Of a stretch of 64,000 bases of DNA, positions 27,076 through 37,414 are shown piece by piece; the stretch's first letter is position 1, and each line of letters starts with the position of its first letter. The DNA is from Vulcanimicrobiota bacterium. Lineage in GTDB: Bacteria; Vulcanimicrobiota; Xenobia; Xenobiales; JADMJV01. A program made the translations under genes and the position numbers. Under the pieces are notes generated by a model that saw only the letters and a program-made list of their open reading frames with translations, made no database searches and had not been told where the DNA came from. The stretch spans positions 1 through 64,000 of the forward strand of contig JAFKGI010000032.1 in the NCBI GenBank assembly GCA_017307785.1, in the 5' to 3' direction.

Positions 27076-29689
27076 AGATCTGCAGGCGCTGCGCCAGGAA
27101 GTTCGCTGGCTGGGAGCCCTTTTGGGCCAGGTGATTTCCGACCTGGACGGACCCGAGTCGCTGGAACTGGAAGAACGCGTGCGCACGCTGGCCAAAGAGC
27201 GGCGCCTGGGCAATGCGGAAGCCACCAAAGAACTCTTTGCCGTCCTCAAAGGCATGGACATCGACCAGAGTTGGATGGTCTGTCGCGCTTTTACGCTCTT
27301 CTTCGACCTGTCCAATCTGGCCGAAGACCGGCAGCGGGTGCGCACGCTGCGCTCGCGCAAACATCTGAAGGAATCCCTGGATTCAGCCATCGAGTCGATG
27401 AAGAATCGCGGCCTGAGCGCCCAGCAGGTGCAGGAACGTCTGAACGTGCTTCACCTGGAGCCGGTTTTCACCGCCCACCCCACCGAGGCCAAACGCCGGG
27501 CGGTGCGCCTGCACTTGCAACGACTGCGGCGCTGGCTGCAGAAGGGCGACAACGGTCAGAACGCCGAGGGTTCGGTGCGAGAGATCATCGAAACCCTTTG
27601 GCACACCGACCTGCTGCGTCCGCGCAAGCCGACCGTCATGGAAGAAGTCGCTCGCGGCCTGGCCACCGTGCGCCGCCTCTGGAACGTCATTCCCCGCCTG
27701 CATCGAGAGCTCACCAGCTCGCTCCGCCGTCACTATCCGGACCACCCCTTCCACCTGCCGCCGTTCCTGCAGTTCGGCACCTGGATGGGCGGAGACCGCG
27801 ACGGCAATCCCTTCGTGACCAGCGACGTCACGGCCCAGACTCTGCGCCAGTACCGCCAGGCCGGCCTGAAGATGCACTGGAAGCAGGCCCGGCGCCTGTT
27901 TGGCCGACTGACCCAGTCGGAGATTCGCGTGGACGCCAGCTCGGAACTCAAAGAGCGCATCCAGGAGAGTCTCTGGCAATGGCCAGCCCTGAACCGCCTG
28001 CTGGAGCCGTTTTCCACCTACGAAGTCAACCGGCGCTGGCTGCGCATCATCCAATGGCGCCTGAAGCAAGCCCTGCGCCAGGTGCACAGCGGCGGCGGCG
28101 TGGCTGGCGCCTACACCGAATCCTCTCAACTGCGCGCCGACCTGCTGCTGCTCAAACGATCCCTGGGAGAGCGCCGCAGCCGACGCCTGGAAGACTGGCT
28201 GGTGCAGGTAGAAGCCTTTGGCTTCCACCTGGCCAAACTGGACATCCGCCAGGAGTCCGAGCAGTACCACCCGGCCCTGGCCCACATCCTGGAGGCCCCC
28301 GAATACGCGGAGGCCGACGCAGACAAGCGCGCCGACATTCTGCGCAGCTCCAAGGCCAACAAAAATCGCCCACAGGATCCCATGGCCCAGGAAGTTCTGG
28401 CGCTTTTCCGCCTGCTCGGCTGGTATCACGAAGCCTACGGCAACGACCAGCTCGGTTGCCACATTCTGAGCATGACCCACGAGGCCGTCGACATCCAGGC
28501 CCTGCTCTGGCTCCAGACCGAATACGCTCCGGGAGTGCGCATGCCGCTGGTGCCGCTGTTCGAGACCATCAAAGACCTGGAACGGGGTCCCGAAATTCTG
28601 CGCACCCTGTTTTCGCAAAAAGAATATCGCGACTACCTGAAGACCCATCACAACGACCTGCAGGTGGTCATGGTCGGTTACTCCGACAGCACCAAAGACG
28701 GCGGTTACCTGGCCGCCAACTGGTGGCTGTATCGCAGCCAGCAACGCATGCAGCAGGTGGCCGGCGAGTTCGGCATCGACCTGCGCTACTTCCACGGTCG
28801 CGGCGGAGCCCTGGGGCGCGGCGGCGGTCCGGCCGCTCGCAGCATTCTCAGTCTGCCCATCGAGACCACTCGGCGCGGCCTGCGACTCACCGAGCAAGGC
28901 GAAGTGCTTTCCGAGCGCTACGACTACCCACCCATCGCCCATCGCCATCTGGAGCAACTGTTGTGGAGCATCCTGGAAGTGGGAAGCACCCCTCCGCCGG
29001 AAATTCCCACGGACTGGATCGAGTGCCTGGACGGCCTGGCCCAGACCTCGCTCAAGCACTACCGAGAACTGGTGGAACATCCAGATTTTATCGAGTTTTT
29101 CCAGAAAGCCACGCCCATTCAGGGAGTGGAAAAAATGGCCATCGGCTCGCGTCCCTCGCGTCGTCCCAGCGACGGCAAGATGGGCTTGAGCAGCCTGCGC
29201 GCCATCCCCTGGGTCTTCTCCTGGACCCAGAACCGCGCCATCATCCCGGCCTGGTATGGGATCGGCACGGCTTTCCAAAGCGTGGACAGTCAGCGCCTGG
29301 CGGCCCTCTATCAGGACTGGCCCTTTTTCCGCGCCGTCATCGACAACGCTGAACTGGCGCTGGCCAAAGCCGACCTGGACATCGCCCGCTGCTACTCGGA
29401 ACTGGTAGAGGGCGACTCCTCGATCATCGACCTGCTGGCCTCCGAGTTCGAGCGCTCCCGCACTGCCGTGCTGGCGCTCACCGGCCGCAACCAGTTATTG
29501 GAAGGCCAGCCCTGGCTGGAACGCTCGATTCGCGTGCGCAACCCCTATGTCGATCCTCTCAATCTGATCCAGGTAGAAACCTTTCGTCGCCTGCGCGCCG
29601 CTCAGGACGACCAGGAGCTAGAGCTTTGTTGGCGCCTGCTGCGTATGACCATCCAGGGCGTCGCGGCAGGACTCAGAACGACCGGGTAA
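27065..29689 (+). CDS. ppc: Phosphoenolpyruvate carboxylase
   Basis: PEPC (874 residues) converts PEP and bicarbonate to oxaloacetate, refilling the TCA cycle. It is full length with the catalytic His in FTAHPTEAKRR, the GTWMGGDRDGNPFVT block, VMVGYSDSTKDGGY and the mobile loop FHGRGGALGRGGGPA. It ends with the usual LTGRNQLLEGQPWLERSIRVRNPYVDPLN and a final TG. ATG 27065 lies 11 bp inside the preceding gene, so it is likely translationally coupled. Confidence 0.97.
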   Translation: MPTEDLQALRQEVRWLGALLGQVISDLDGPESLELEERVRTLAKERRLGNAEATKELFAVLKGMDIDQSWMVCRAFTLFFDLSNLAEDRQRVRTLRSRKHLKESLDSAIESMKNRGLSAQQVQERLNVLHLEPVFTAHPTEAKRRAVRLHLQRLRRWLQKGDNGQNAEGSVREIIETLWHTDLLRPRKPTVMEEVARGLATVRRLWNVIPRLHRELTSSLRRHYPDHPFHLPPFLQFGTWMGGDRDGNPFVTSDVTAQTLRQYRQAGLKMHWKQARRLFGRLTQSEIRVDASSELKERIQESLWQWPALNRLLEPFSTYEVNRRWLRIIQWRLKQALRQVHSGGGVAGAYTESSQLRADLLLLKRSLGERRSRRLEDWLVQVEAFGFHLAKLDIRQESEQYHPALAHILEAPEYAEADADKRADILRSSKANKNRPQDPMAQEVLALFRLLGWYHEAYGNDQLGCHILSMTHEAVDIQALLWLQTEYAPGVRMPLVPLFETIKDLERGPEILRTLFSQKEYRDYLKTHHNDLQVVMVGYSDSTKDGGYLAANWWLYRSQQRMQQVAGEFGIDLRYFHGRGGALGRGGGPAARSILSLPIETTRRGLRLTEQGEVLSERYDYPPIAHRHLEQLLWSILEVGSTPPPEIPTDWIECLDGLAQTSLKHYRELVEHPDFIEFFQKATPIQGVEKMAIGSRPSRRPSDGKMGLSSLRAIPWVFSWTQNRAIIPAWYGIGTAFQSVDSQRLAALYQDWPFFRAVIDNAELALAKADLDIARCYSELVEGDSSIIDLLASEFERSRTAVLALTGRNQLLEGQPWLERSIRVRNPYVDPLNLIQVETFRRLRAAQDDQELELCWRLLRMTIQGVAAGLRTTG

Positions 29690-29747
29690 GCAGGGGTTTA
29701 GCTGCCAGGCTGTGAAAGCGCGCCGTTGGAAGGCGAGTGCATTTTCG

Positions 29748-31559
29748 ATGGCTACACAGATTCAAGACCCCCCGAGTTTACCCAGTTGGGACCTCAGCGA
29801 CCTCTATTCGGCGGTCGACGATCCCAAAATAGACAAGGACCTGCAACAGGCCGTCGAGCACGCGCGCAAGTTCGAAGAGACCTACGCCGGCAAAGTCGGC
29901 CAGGCGGATATCAGCAGCGACGACCTGCTGCACGCCCTGGACCATTACGAGCGCCTGCTCCGCGAGCAGAGCCGCCCTGGCTCCTATGCCTCACTGCATT
30001 ACTCGACGGACACCACCGACACGGCTCGCGGCGCCCTGACTCAGAAGGTCCGCGAGATCGGCAGCCAGATCAGCACCCACCTGATCTTCTTTGACCTGGA
30101 ACTGGCCCAGCTGCCGCTGGAAAGCTTTGACCGCCTGCTCAAAGATCCCAAGCTGGCCAAGTATCACCATTACCTGGAACAGCAACGCGACCTGGCCAAA
30201 CACTACCTGAGCCAGGCCGAGGAAACCATCCTCGAAGAGACCGCCAACTGCCGCGGCCGCGCCTTCAAGCGCCTCTTTACCGAGGTGACTTCGCGCATGA
30301 AATACAAGTTCAACCTGGACGGCGAAGAGCGCCTGCTCACCCAGAGCGAACTGCTGGCCTACAGCTACGATCCCGACCGCAACCTGCGCAAGGCGGCGTC
30401 GGAGTCGCTGGCCGCGGAGCTACAGAACAACGCCCACGTGCTCACCTTCATCCAGAACACGCTGCTCCACGAGAAACAAATCTCCGACCGCCTGCGCAAC
30501 TTCGAGCACCCTGAATCGGATCGCCACGTTTCCAACGAGCTCGACAAACAGGTCATCGACGTGATGACCGAGGTTTGCGTCAAAAACTTCGATATCGTGC
30601 ACCAATACTACGACTTGAAGCGTCGCTTGCTGGGCCTCGATAGCCTGGCTCACTACGACCGCTACGCCCCCCTGCGCTCACAGAAACAAGAGATTGAATA
30701 CGAGAAGGCCAAGGAGCTGGTCATCTCCTCCTTCGGTCGCTTCTCGCCCAAGATGCAGGAACTGGTCGAGCCGTTCTTCGACAAGAACTGGATCGACGTG
30801 CCGCCCAAGCCAGGCAAGCGCAGCGGTGCCTTCTGCGCCGGCGTCACTCCCGACCATCACCCCTACGTCTTGCTGAACTACACCGGCAAGGCGCGTGACG
30901 TGATGACCCTGGCCCACGAACTCGGGCACGGCATCCACGATCTGCTGGCCGGTAAGAATCACTATCTGGACTATCATCCCGTACTGCCTCTGGCGGAAAC
31001 GGCTAGCACCTTTGCAGAGACCCTGGTCTTCGAGAAACTCCAGGAGCTACTGGAGAATCCCGAAGAACAGCTGGCTCTGCTCTGCGAGAAGTTGGAAGAC
31101 ACCTTCGCCACCGTCTTCCGTCAGATCTCGATGTTCCGCTTTGAACGCCAGCTGCACGACGCCCGTCGTCAGGAAGGCGAGTTGACCACCGAGCGCATCA
31201 ACGGCATGTGGCAACAGGCGATGCAGGAGATGTTCGGCCCCTCGCTGGAGTTGGGCCCGGATGATCAGTGGACCTGGCTCTACATCCCCCACATCGTCAA
31301 CACCCCGTTTTACGTCTACGCGTATGCCTTCGGAGAGCTGCTGGTGCTGGCGCTCTACGCGCGCTACCGCCAGGAGGGCGAGTCGTTCTTGCCCAAATAT
31401 TTCGAGCTGCTTGCGGCAGGCGGCTCGCAAGCTCCCGCCAAATTACTCAGCACATTGGGGTTTGACATCGCCAGCGCCGAATTCTGGCAAGGAGGGTGTG
31501 ACCTGATTCGCGCCAATCTAGAAAAAGCAAAGGAATTGGCCGATAAACAACTCGGTTGA
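29748..31559 (+). CDS. pepF: Oligoendopeptidase F (M3 family)
   Basis: A cytoplasmic zinc metallopeptidase that degrades short peptides; 603 residues is normal for PepF. The zinc motif is LAHELGHGIHDLLAG near residue 388, with the third ligand Glu in LAETASTFAETLV; GYTP-type substrate residues lie in FYVYAYAFGELLVLALY. ATG 29748 gives the family-like MATQIQDPPSLPSWDLSDLYS; an in-frame GTG at 29712 would add 12 unusual residues. Confidence 0.92.
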   Translation: MATQIQDPPSLPSWDLSDLYSAVDDPKIDKDLQQAVEHARKFEETYAGKVGQADISSDDLLHALDHYERLLREQSRPGSYASLHYSTDTTDTARGALTQKVREIGSQISTHLIFFDLELAQLPLESFDRLLKDPKLAKYHHYLEQQRDLAKHYLSQAEETILEETANCRGRAFKRLFTEVTSRMKYKFNLDGEERLLTQSELLAYSYDPDRNLRKAASESLAAELQNNAHVLTFIQNTLLHEKQISDRLRNFEHPESDRHVSNELDKQVIDVMTEVCVKNFDIVHQYYDLKRRLLGLDSLAHYDRYAPLRSQKQEIEYEKAKELVISSFGRFSPKMQELVEPFFDKNWIDVPPKPGKRSGAFCAGVTPDHHPYVLLNYTGKARDVMTLAHELGHGIHDLLAGKNHYLDYHPVLPLAETASTFAETLVFEKLQELLENPEEQLALLCEKLEDTFATVFRQISMFRFERQLHDARRQEGELTTERINGMWQQAMQEMFGPSLELGPDDQWTWLYIPHIVNTPFYVYAYAFGELLVLALYARYRQEGESFLPKYFELLAAGGSQAPAKLLSTLGFDIASAEFWQGGCDLIRANLEKAKELADKQLG

Positions 31560-31596
31560 AACTGAGGCGAGGTCGAAAGGTTCTTAAGGTAAGGGA

Positions 31597-34500
31597 ATGG
31601 CATTAAACGAAGCAAAACAGCTGATCGCGCGCGAGCGGATAGCGAGGCTATTCCGTTTCATGGGCGGCATGCAACAACTCAGCTCGCCTCCCTGCCTGAA
31701 CCTCAAGAGTTACCAGTGGAAGCAGCGCTGGGCCGACCTGCCTAGCAGCAAATACATCCAACTCGGGCGCCTGTCCCAGGGCGAAGAGGATCCGGGCGAT
31801 GATTTCCTTTTGCGCGTTCGCAAGCCCGCCGAGAAAAAGGACCCCGCCTACACTCTCTTCGAGCACTTACTGGAACTCAACAACATCATCGAGCGTGAGT
31901 CCGAAAAGGTGGAGCTGGTCGTCGGCGACGGCATTGTCAAAGTAGAGGGCGCCGACCCCATCGAACACCCCCTGCTCCTACAAAAACTACAGATCGAATT
32001 TCTGGCCGACAGCTCCGAAATCGTCATCCGCGAAACGGATCGGGAAAGCGAACTCTACCTGGCGCTGCTCCGCCGCCTGAACCTGAGCGAGGAGGCGATT
32101 GCGGCCGCTCGCAAACTGCTCCAGCAGCACGCCGCCCATCCGCTCGGCAAAGAAGGCACCAACGAGTTCTTCTCGGCTCTGTGGGCCTTGCTCTGGCCGA
32201 ACGGCAACTCCCCGGCCACGCGCCGCGAGCCGACGATGTATCTGGGCTTTCGCAGCGCCAGCTTCACCCAGGCCATCGAAGCCTTTTTGCGTGCCCTACC
32301 CGAAGTGCAGGAATTACCGCCGTCGCTGGTGCGCGTGGTGGGTGTCGACCCCGGACCTCCGACCGACGCCAAGGTCCTGGAAGATCACGAACTCCTGCTC
32401 ACCATGCCCAGCAATCCCGAGCAAGAGCGCGTTCTCAAGCGCCTGCACAGCGCCGGCGCGGTGCTGGTGCAGGGTCCTCCCGGAACCGGCAAGACCCACA
32501 CCATCGCCAACTTGATCGGTCATTTGTTGGCAGAGGGCAAGAGCATCCTGGTCACCAGCCAGGCCTCCAAAGCCCTGCGCATCGTGCGCGACATGGTCAT
32601 TCCGGAACTCCGCCCCCTGTGCGTCAGCGTGCTCGAACAAGAGTCGGAAAGCCGCGACCAGCTGGAAGCAGCTGTCAAAGGCATCGTCAACCGCTTTACC
32701 AGCAGCGATCCCGACGAACTGGACGCTCTGGCCAAACAGTATGAGGCTCGTCGCGCGGAATTGCGCGACAAGCTGACGGCCGTCGAAGAAAAGCTGCTGA
32801 ACGCCCGTCTCGACGAATACCGCCCGCTAAACGTAGGAGCGGAGACGATGACCCCCGGCCGAGCCGCCCAATTGCTGGTCGATCAGAGCGCGGTTCGCCA
32901 CCAGTGGATTCCTGGTCCGGTGGTGGCCGGCGCCGATTTTCCTCTCGACCAGGAAGAGTTGCGTCAGCTCTATCGGCTCAATCGGGACGTCCCGGCCGAA
33001 CTGGAAGCGGATCTGGACCAGGTGCTGCCTCCCATCGAGGAATTGATCTCGGAGTTTCAGTTCAAAGAACTGGTAACCAAGAAAAAAGCGCTTCAGACCG
33101 ATGAAGGCGTCGGCGAAGAGTTCTGGGACCACGAGTCTCAGGACTCTAAGCAACTGCAACGGATGCTCGACCAGGTCGAGCGCGCCGTCACCCAGATCCA
33201 GGACGGCACCTCATGGGTTCTCGACTGTATGCGTGTCGGAATGCTCGGTGGAGCCCACAAGCAGACCTGGGAAGACCTGGTTGCCACCGTAGAAAACGCC
33301 GTGCATGAGTTTGCCGAACTGGATCGAGTCACCCTTTCCACCGGTGCCACCGTCATCGACAACGACATGAGCGTGGACGAATCGCTGCGCGTCATCGAAG
33401 AGATTATTGCTCACCTGCGCACCAAGGGCTCCATCTCCATGTGGACCTTCATCAGCGGTCCCTGGAAGAAGCTGATCGCCAACGTGCGCGTGCACGGCAA
33501 GAGCCGCCTGCAAAACGTAGAGGAAGCCGAAGGCGTGCGCGCCTTCCTGAAACTCAAGCAGGGTCAGCAGATGCTGCGCAGTCGCTGGGATCGTCAAATG
33601 GGCTCTCGCGGAGCTCCAAGCTTTGACAGCCTGGGTGAGCCCTCCCACGAAATCGCCTACAGCTATCTGCCTCAGATGAAGGCTGCGCTGGGATGGTACG
33701 AAAATGAATGGGAAGCCTGTCGTCGCCTGATGAAAGATCAGGGTCTGCGTTGGGCCGCCATCGTCGACCGCGTGCCCATCGACACCGGCCTGTTCGGCGA
33801 ACTCTTCCGCATCCGCGAAGCCTCACGCCGCTATCTGATCCCGACCATTCAGTCGCGCAAGGCCGACCTGGATTCGACCGTTTACAATCAGCGTTTGCAG
33901 GCCCAGGAGAAGCTCCTGACCCAGTGCCAGCCTCGCGACATGGGCGGCATTCTCAGCCGTCTGCGTCAGGCCACCTTGAGCCTGGACCCGGAAGCCTACG
34001 GACGAGCCTGGGCCTGGTTTATGCAGCTTCATTCGCTGAAAGAACCCGTCGCCGCGCGCAATCAGTTGCTGCATAAGGTCCGTGACGTCGCTCCCGAGTG
34101 GGCGCGCGCCATCCGCGATCACCGCCAGCCCCACGATCGCAGTGAACCGCCCGGAGAAGTGGGTCCGGCCTGGAAATTCCGTCAGTGGACCCAGCAGCTG
34201 GAAACCCGGGCCGAGGTCGACCCGGAACAGCTCCAGCAAGAGTCCATCCTGCTCAAGAATCAGCTGCGCCTGGCCACGGCTCACTACGTCGAGCACAAAA
34301 CCTGGGCCAATCAGTTGCGCCGCACCGGTGTCCGCCAACAGCAGGCCCTGGTCGGCTGGCTGGATCTGATGCGCAAAATCGGCGCCGGAAAAGGCAAGCG
34401 CGCTCCCAAGCTCAAGGCCACCGCCCGTGAAAAGCTGGCCGAATGTCGTGACGCCGTCCCGGTCTGGATTATGCCGCTGGCCCGTGTGGCCGAAAGCTAT

Positions 34501-36339
34501 CATCCGGGTGAGACCCTCTTCGATGTGGTCATTCTCGACGAAGCCAGTCAGTGCGACGTGACCGGTCTGATCGCGTTTGCCCTGGGCCGAGAGGTGCTGG
34601 TGGTGGGCGACAATGAGCAGGTCAGCCCGGAAGCCGTCGGTATGTCCTACGAGAAGATCGAGCAGCTCATTGACGAGCACCTCTACGACGTGCCCAACAA
34701 AGAGCTCTACGACGGTAAGACCTCGGTCTACGACCTGGCCCGCCAGTCCTTCGGCGGCACCATTCGTCTGGTCGAGCACTTCCGCTGCGTACCGGAAATC
34801 ATCGCCTTCTCCAACAAGCTTTGCTACCAGGGCGAGATTCAGCCCCTGCGCGAGACGAACCAGAGCAAACTGCGACCCCCCACCCACTTCCACAAGGTGG
34901 AAGGCGGCAGCTATCAACGCAAGGTCAACAAAGTGGAAGCCGAGGAGGTCGCCTCGCTGTTGGTCGCCTGCTCCGAACAGCCGGAGTATGCCGGCCAGAC
35001 CCTGGGCATGATTTCGCTGGTCGGTGAAGAGCAGGCTCTGCTGGTGGACAAACTGCTGACTCAGCACATGCCCCTGTCCGAATATCAGTCACGCCGTGTC
35101 CTGTGCGGTAACGCCGCTCAGTTCCAGGGCGACGAGCGCGACGTGATGTTTCTCTCGCTGGTGGAGTCGGCCGACGATCAGAGCGCCCTCTCGCTGCGCC
35201 GCAGTGACATGTTCATCAAGCGTTACAACGTGGCCGCGTCGCGCGCCCGCAACCAGCTCTGGGTGGTGGGCGGGCTCGATCCCGACCAGCACCTCAAGGT
35301 AGGCGATCTCCGCGAAGTGCTGATTCGACACGCCGTCGACCCTCAGCGCACCATCCAGGAAGTTGCCGAGATGAACCCGCGCGATAGCAAAGAATCCGAT
35401 GTGGCTGCCGCTGGCGGACGCCGCATGAGCCAGACCTTGCAACGCGAACTGGAAGGCGCCGGCTATCGCGTCCATCGAGATTTTCCGGTGGGCAGCTACC
35501 GCCTCGACCTGGTCGTGGAAGGCAAGTCCCAACGTGTGGCCATTCGCTGCGATGGTGACCGAGAGCACGCTCCCGACCGTTTCAAGATCGTGGTCGAGCG
35601 CGAAGCGGTGCTGGAACGTCTCGGCTGGCGTTTCGTATCTCTGCGCGCCAGTCAGTACTACCGAGAGCCGCAGGAAACCACTCAGGTACTACTGCGTCGC
35701 CTGCGCGAGCTAGGCGTCGAACCGGCCGTCGGAGGACTGGGAGACCCGAGCCGAGACGATGGTTCCGCCCTCTACCAGCGAGTAATGGACCGCGCCTCGC
35801 AGTTGCGTCGCATCTGGCGCGGCGAAGAGGAGAATGTGCCGGCCATTCAGGTGCCCAAACACCTGCTGGACATGCCCAAGCTTCCCGTTCCACCGATGCC
35901 GCAAATTTCCGAAGGAGAACTGCCCGGCATCCCCGGCATGCCTTCCGTTCCCAGCGTACCCGCCATGCCGGACGCCTCTTTCAGCGAAAAAATGGCTCAG
36001 AGACTGGCCTCTTTGGGAGAAAGCAACGCGCCTCCGCCCATGGAAGCGTTCCCCTCGATCGATAGCCTGGCTCCCATGCCACCGGCCCTTCCCTCACTGG
36101 ATTCCCTGGCACCGCTGCCCCCTCTGGGAGCATCGCTGGACGCTCTGGGACCGCTGCCCTCCGTCCCCTCGGCCCTGTCCCTGGACATTCCATCCATTCC
36201 CGGCGCCTCAGGGATTCCGGAAGTACCGCAAGCCCCGAGTGGACCGGGATGGAAAGAACTCTTCTCTAAACCCAGCGAAGAATCCGCGGGATTCCTGCCG
36301 CTGCAGCTGCCCGATCCCCCCAAGCGATCCGAGGAATAG
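31597..36339 (+). CDS. Superfamily I (Dna2/UPF1-like) helicase with C-terminal nuclease domain and Pro-rich tail
   Basis: 1580 residues. Walker A GPPGTGKTHTIANL near 293, Walker B DVVILDEASQC near 973, GDNEQVSPE and the motif VI region YNVAASRARNQLWVVGG near 1208 are intact. Residues 1278-1368 resemble the Vsr/DUF559-type (MTES_1575) nuclease that often ends such helicases: SYRLDLVVEG, then VAIRCDGDREHA and VLERLGWRFVSLRASQYY; the Glu often seen before CDGD is Arg. Residues 1410-1578 are a Pro/Met/Leu/Ala repeat (SIDSLAPMPPALPSLDSLAP). These proteins occur in DNA repair or defence, but no defence partner is visible. Confidence 0.85.
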   Translation: MALNEAKQLIARERIARLFRFMGGMQQLSSPPCLNLKSYQWKQRWADLPSSKYIQLGRLSQGEEDPGDDFLLRVRKPAEKKDPAYTLFEHLLELNNIIERESEKVELVVGDGIVKVEGADPIEHPLLLQKLQIEFLADSSEIVIRETDRESELYLALLRRLNLSEEAIAAARKLLQQHAAHPLGKEGTNEFFSALWALLWPNGNSPATRREPTMYLGFRSASFTQAIEAFLRALPEVQELPPSLVRVVGVDPGPPTDAKVLEDHELLLTMPSNPEQERVLKRLHSAGAVLVQGPPGTGKTHTIANLIGHLLAEGKSILVTSQASKALRIVRDMVIPELRPLCVSVLEQESESRDQLEAAVKGIVNRFTSSDPDELDALAKQYEARRAELRDKLTAVEEKLLNARLDEYRPLNVGAETMTPGRAAQLLVDQSAVRHQWIPGPVVAGADFPLDQEELRQLYRLNRDVPAELEADLDQVLPPIEELISEFQFKELVTKKKALQTDEGVGEEFWDHESQDSKQLQRMLDQVERAVTQIQDGTSWVLDCMRVGMLGGAHKQTWEDLVATVENAVHEFAELDRVTLSTGATVIDNDMSVDESLRVIEEIIAHLRTKGSISMWTFISGPWKKLIANVRVHGKSRLQNVEEAEGVRAFLKLKQGQQMLRSRWDRQMGSRGAPSFDSLGEPSHEIAYSYLPQMKAALGWYENEWEACRRLMKDQGLRWAAIVDRVPIDTGLFGELFRIREASRRYLIPTIQSRKADLDSTVYNQRLQAQEKLLTQCQPRDMGGILSRLRQATLSLDPEAYGRAWAWFMQLHSLKEPVAARNQLLHKVRDVAPEWARAIRDHRQPHDRSEPPGEVGPAWKFRQWTQQLETRAEVDPEQLQQESILLKNQLRLATAHYVEHKTWANQLRRTGVRQQQALVGWLDLMRKIGAGKGKRAPKLKATAREKLAECRDAVPVWIMPLARVAESYHPGETLFDVVILDEASQCDVTGLIAFALGREVLVVGDNEQVSPEAVGMSYEKIEQLIDEHLYDVPNKELYDGKTSVYDLARQSFGGTIRLVEHFRCVPEIIAFSNKLCYQGEIQPLRETNQSKLRPPTHFHKVEGGSYQRKVNKVEAEEVASLLVACSEQPEYAGQTLGMISLVGEEQALLVDKLLTQHMPLSEYQSRRVLCGNAAQFQGDERDVMFLSLVESADDQSALSLRRSDMFIKRYNVAASRARNQLWVVGGLDPDQHLKVGDLREVLIRHAVDPQRTIQEVAEMNPRDSKESDVAAAGGRRMSQTLQRELEGAGYRVHRDFPVGSYRLDLVVEGKSQRVAIRCDGDREHAPDRFKIVVEREAVLERLGWRFVSLRASQYYREPQETTQVLLRRLRELGVEPAVGGLGDPSRDDGSALYQRVMDRASQLRRIWRGEEENVPAIQVPKHLLDMPKLPVPPMPQISEGELPGIPGMPSVPSVPAMPDASFSEKMAQRLASLGESNAPPPMEAFPSIDSLAPMPPALPSLDSLAPLPPLGASLDALGPLPSVPSALSLDIPSIPGASGIPEVPQAPSGPGWKELFSKPSEESAGFLPLQLPDPPKRSEE

Positions 36340-36340
36340 C

Positions 36341-37414
36341 CTAATAGCCGGGCAGGCTATCCTTGGTGCGCGACGGGCCCGTGTTATAGCCGGGCAGGGA
36401 ACTGCTGTTGTTGTTCCGCTGGTAGCCAGGGATTCCGCTGCTGCCGGCGTTCTGACCGCCGGGATACTGTAATTTGGGAAGCTCCAATCGAGGTGCGCGT
36501 CGCGGAGGCGGAGTCATCGCCGCCGACTCCGGAGGGCCGTCTTCCACCTCGACCGGAGCGGGCTTGGCCGGTGCCGGAGAGGCGCCGCGAATCGGCTTCT
36601 GTCCGGGGCGGCCCTGAGGATACGAGGGCTGGGACTCCAGGCGGGGCACCACGACCGGGACGCGGGCAGAGGCCACGGCTCCACCGGAGCTCGCCTCCAG
36701 TTTATCCAGAGCAGCCTGTTGCGGCCCGGTCAGAGGTCCGAGCTTGCGGGCCTCGCGCAGTTGCGTCAGAGCGGCCTGGTAATTCCCCTGGCGCAAAGAA
36801 ATACTGGCCATGACCAGATGGCCGGACTGAACCTGAGCCGCTCCCCCGTGATTTTGCTGGAGATTGCCAACGGCCCGTCTGGCCTGAGCCAGTGCCTTCT
36901 CTTGAACCCCGTTGGTAGAGAGCTGCTGCGCCCCCTCCAACTCATTCAGTGCATCCACATTCAACTTGCGCAGCCTGGCGCGAGCCTCATCTAAACCTTT
37001 GAGGTCGTCAGCATTCCCACCGTGGCGCTGCAGCCAGGAAAAGTGCTCCACAGCCTCCACGTAATGCTTTTGCTCGAGGTCCGCCTGACCAATAACCCTC
37101 CGAATATCCCTCTCCAAAGGAGGCTCGGAGGGCTTCTGTAGCTCCAGAGCTAACGCCACTCTGGCGTCAGTCAAAGCGCGACGACTGTCGCCTCGCAGAA
37201 AATGCTGCCGGGCCAAGCTCAGATTGTCAGCGGGGCTCAAGGCCGTGCTTTCCTGCACGACCAGGCTACTCATCTGATCCGAATTCCAATAGACCAGCAA
37301 GCCGCCGAAAATCAGCACGGCTCCCCCGAGCACAAAAGTCGTGGCCCACAATAGAAAGGCGTCAGATCTTGCCTTTTGCGATGACGGCCCGTCTCCCCCC
37401 CGAGCGGGCCTCAT
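36341..37414 (-). CDS. Membrane-anchored TPR-like protein with LPGY-repeat tail
   Basis: 357 residues: a cytoplasmic N-tail, one helix at about 20-44 (FLLWATTFVLGGAVLIFGGLLVYW), helical repeats of TPR type at 60-240 (LARQHFLRGDSRRALTDARVAL, HYVEAVEHFSWLQ, LRQGNYQAALTQLREARKLG), then a Pro-rich linker and a tail with three IPGY/LPGY motifs, the last at the very C-terminus. Its ATG overlaps the stop of the WecE gene (ATGA), so it is the distal gene of that operon. It may be a scaffold for a wall or surface polymer pathway; this is inferred. Confidence 0.7.
   Translation of the reverse strand: MRPARGGDGPSSQKARSDAFLLWATTFVLGGAVLIFGGLLVYWNSDQMSSLVVQESTALSPADNLSLARQHFLRGDSRRALTDARVALALELQKPSEPPLERDIRRVIGQADLEQKHYVEAVEHFSWLQRHGGNADDLKGLDEARARLRKLNVDALNELEGAQQLSTNGVQEKALAQARRAVGNLQQNHGGAAQVQSGHLVMASISLRQGNYQAALTQLREARKLGPLTGPQQAALDKLEASSGGAVASARVPVVVPRLESQPSYPQGRPGQKPIRGASPAPAKPAPVEVEDGPPESAAMTPPPRRAPRLELPKLQYPGGQNAGSSGIPGYQRNNNSSSLPGYNTGPSRTKDSLPGY

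Noticed and set aside
27271..29352. 693-codon plus-strand frame inside ppc
   Set aside because: Out-of-phase shadow of PEP carboxylase, Pro/Arg/Ala-rich, without family motifs.
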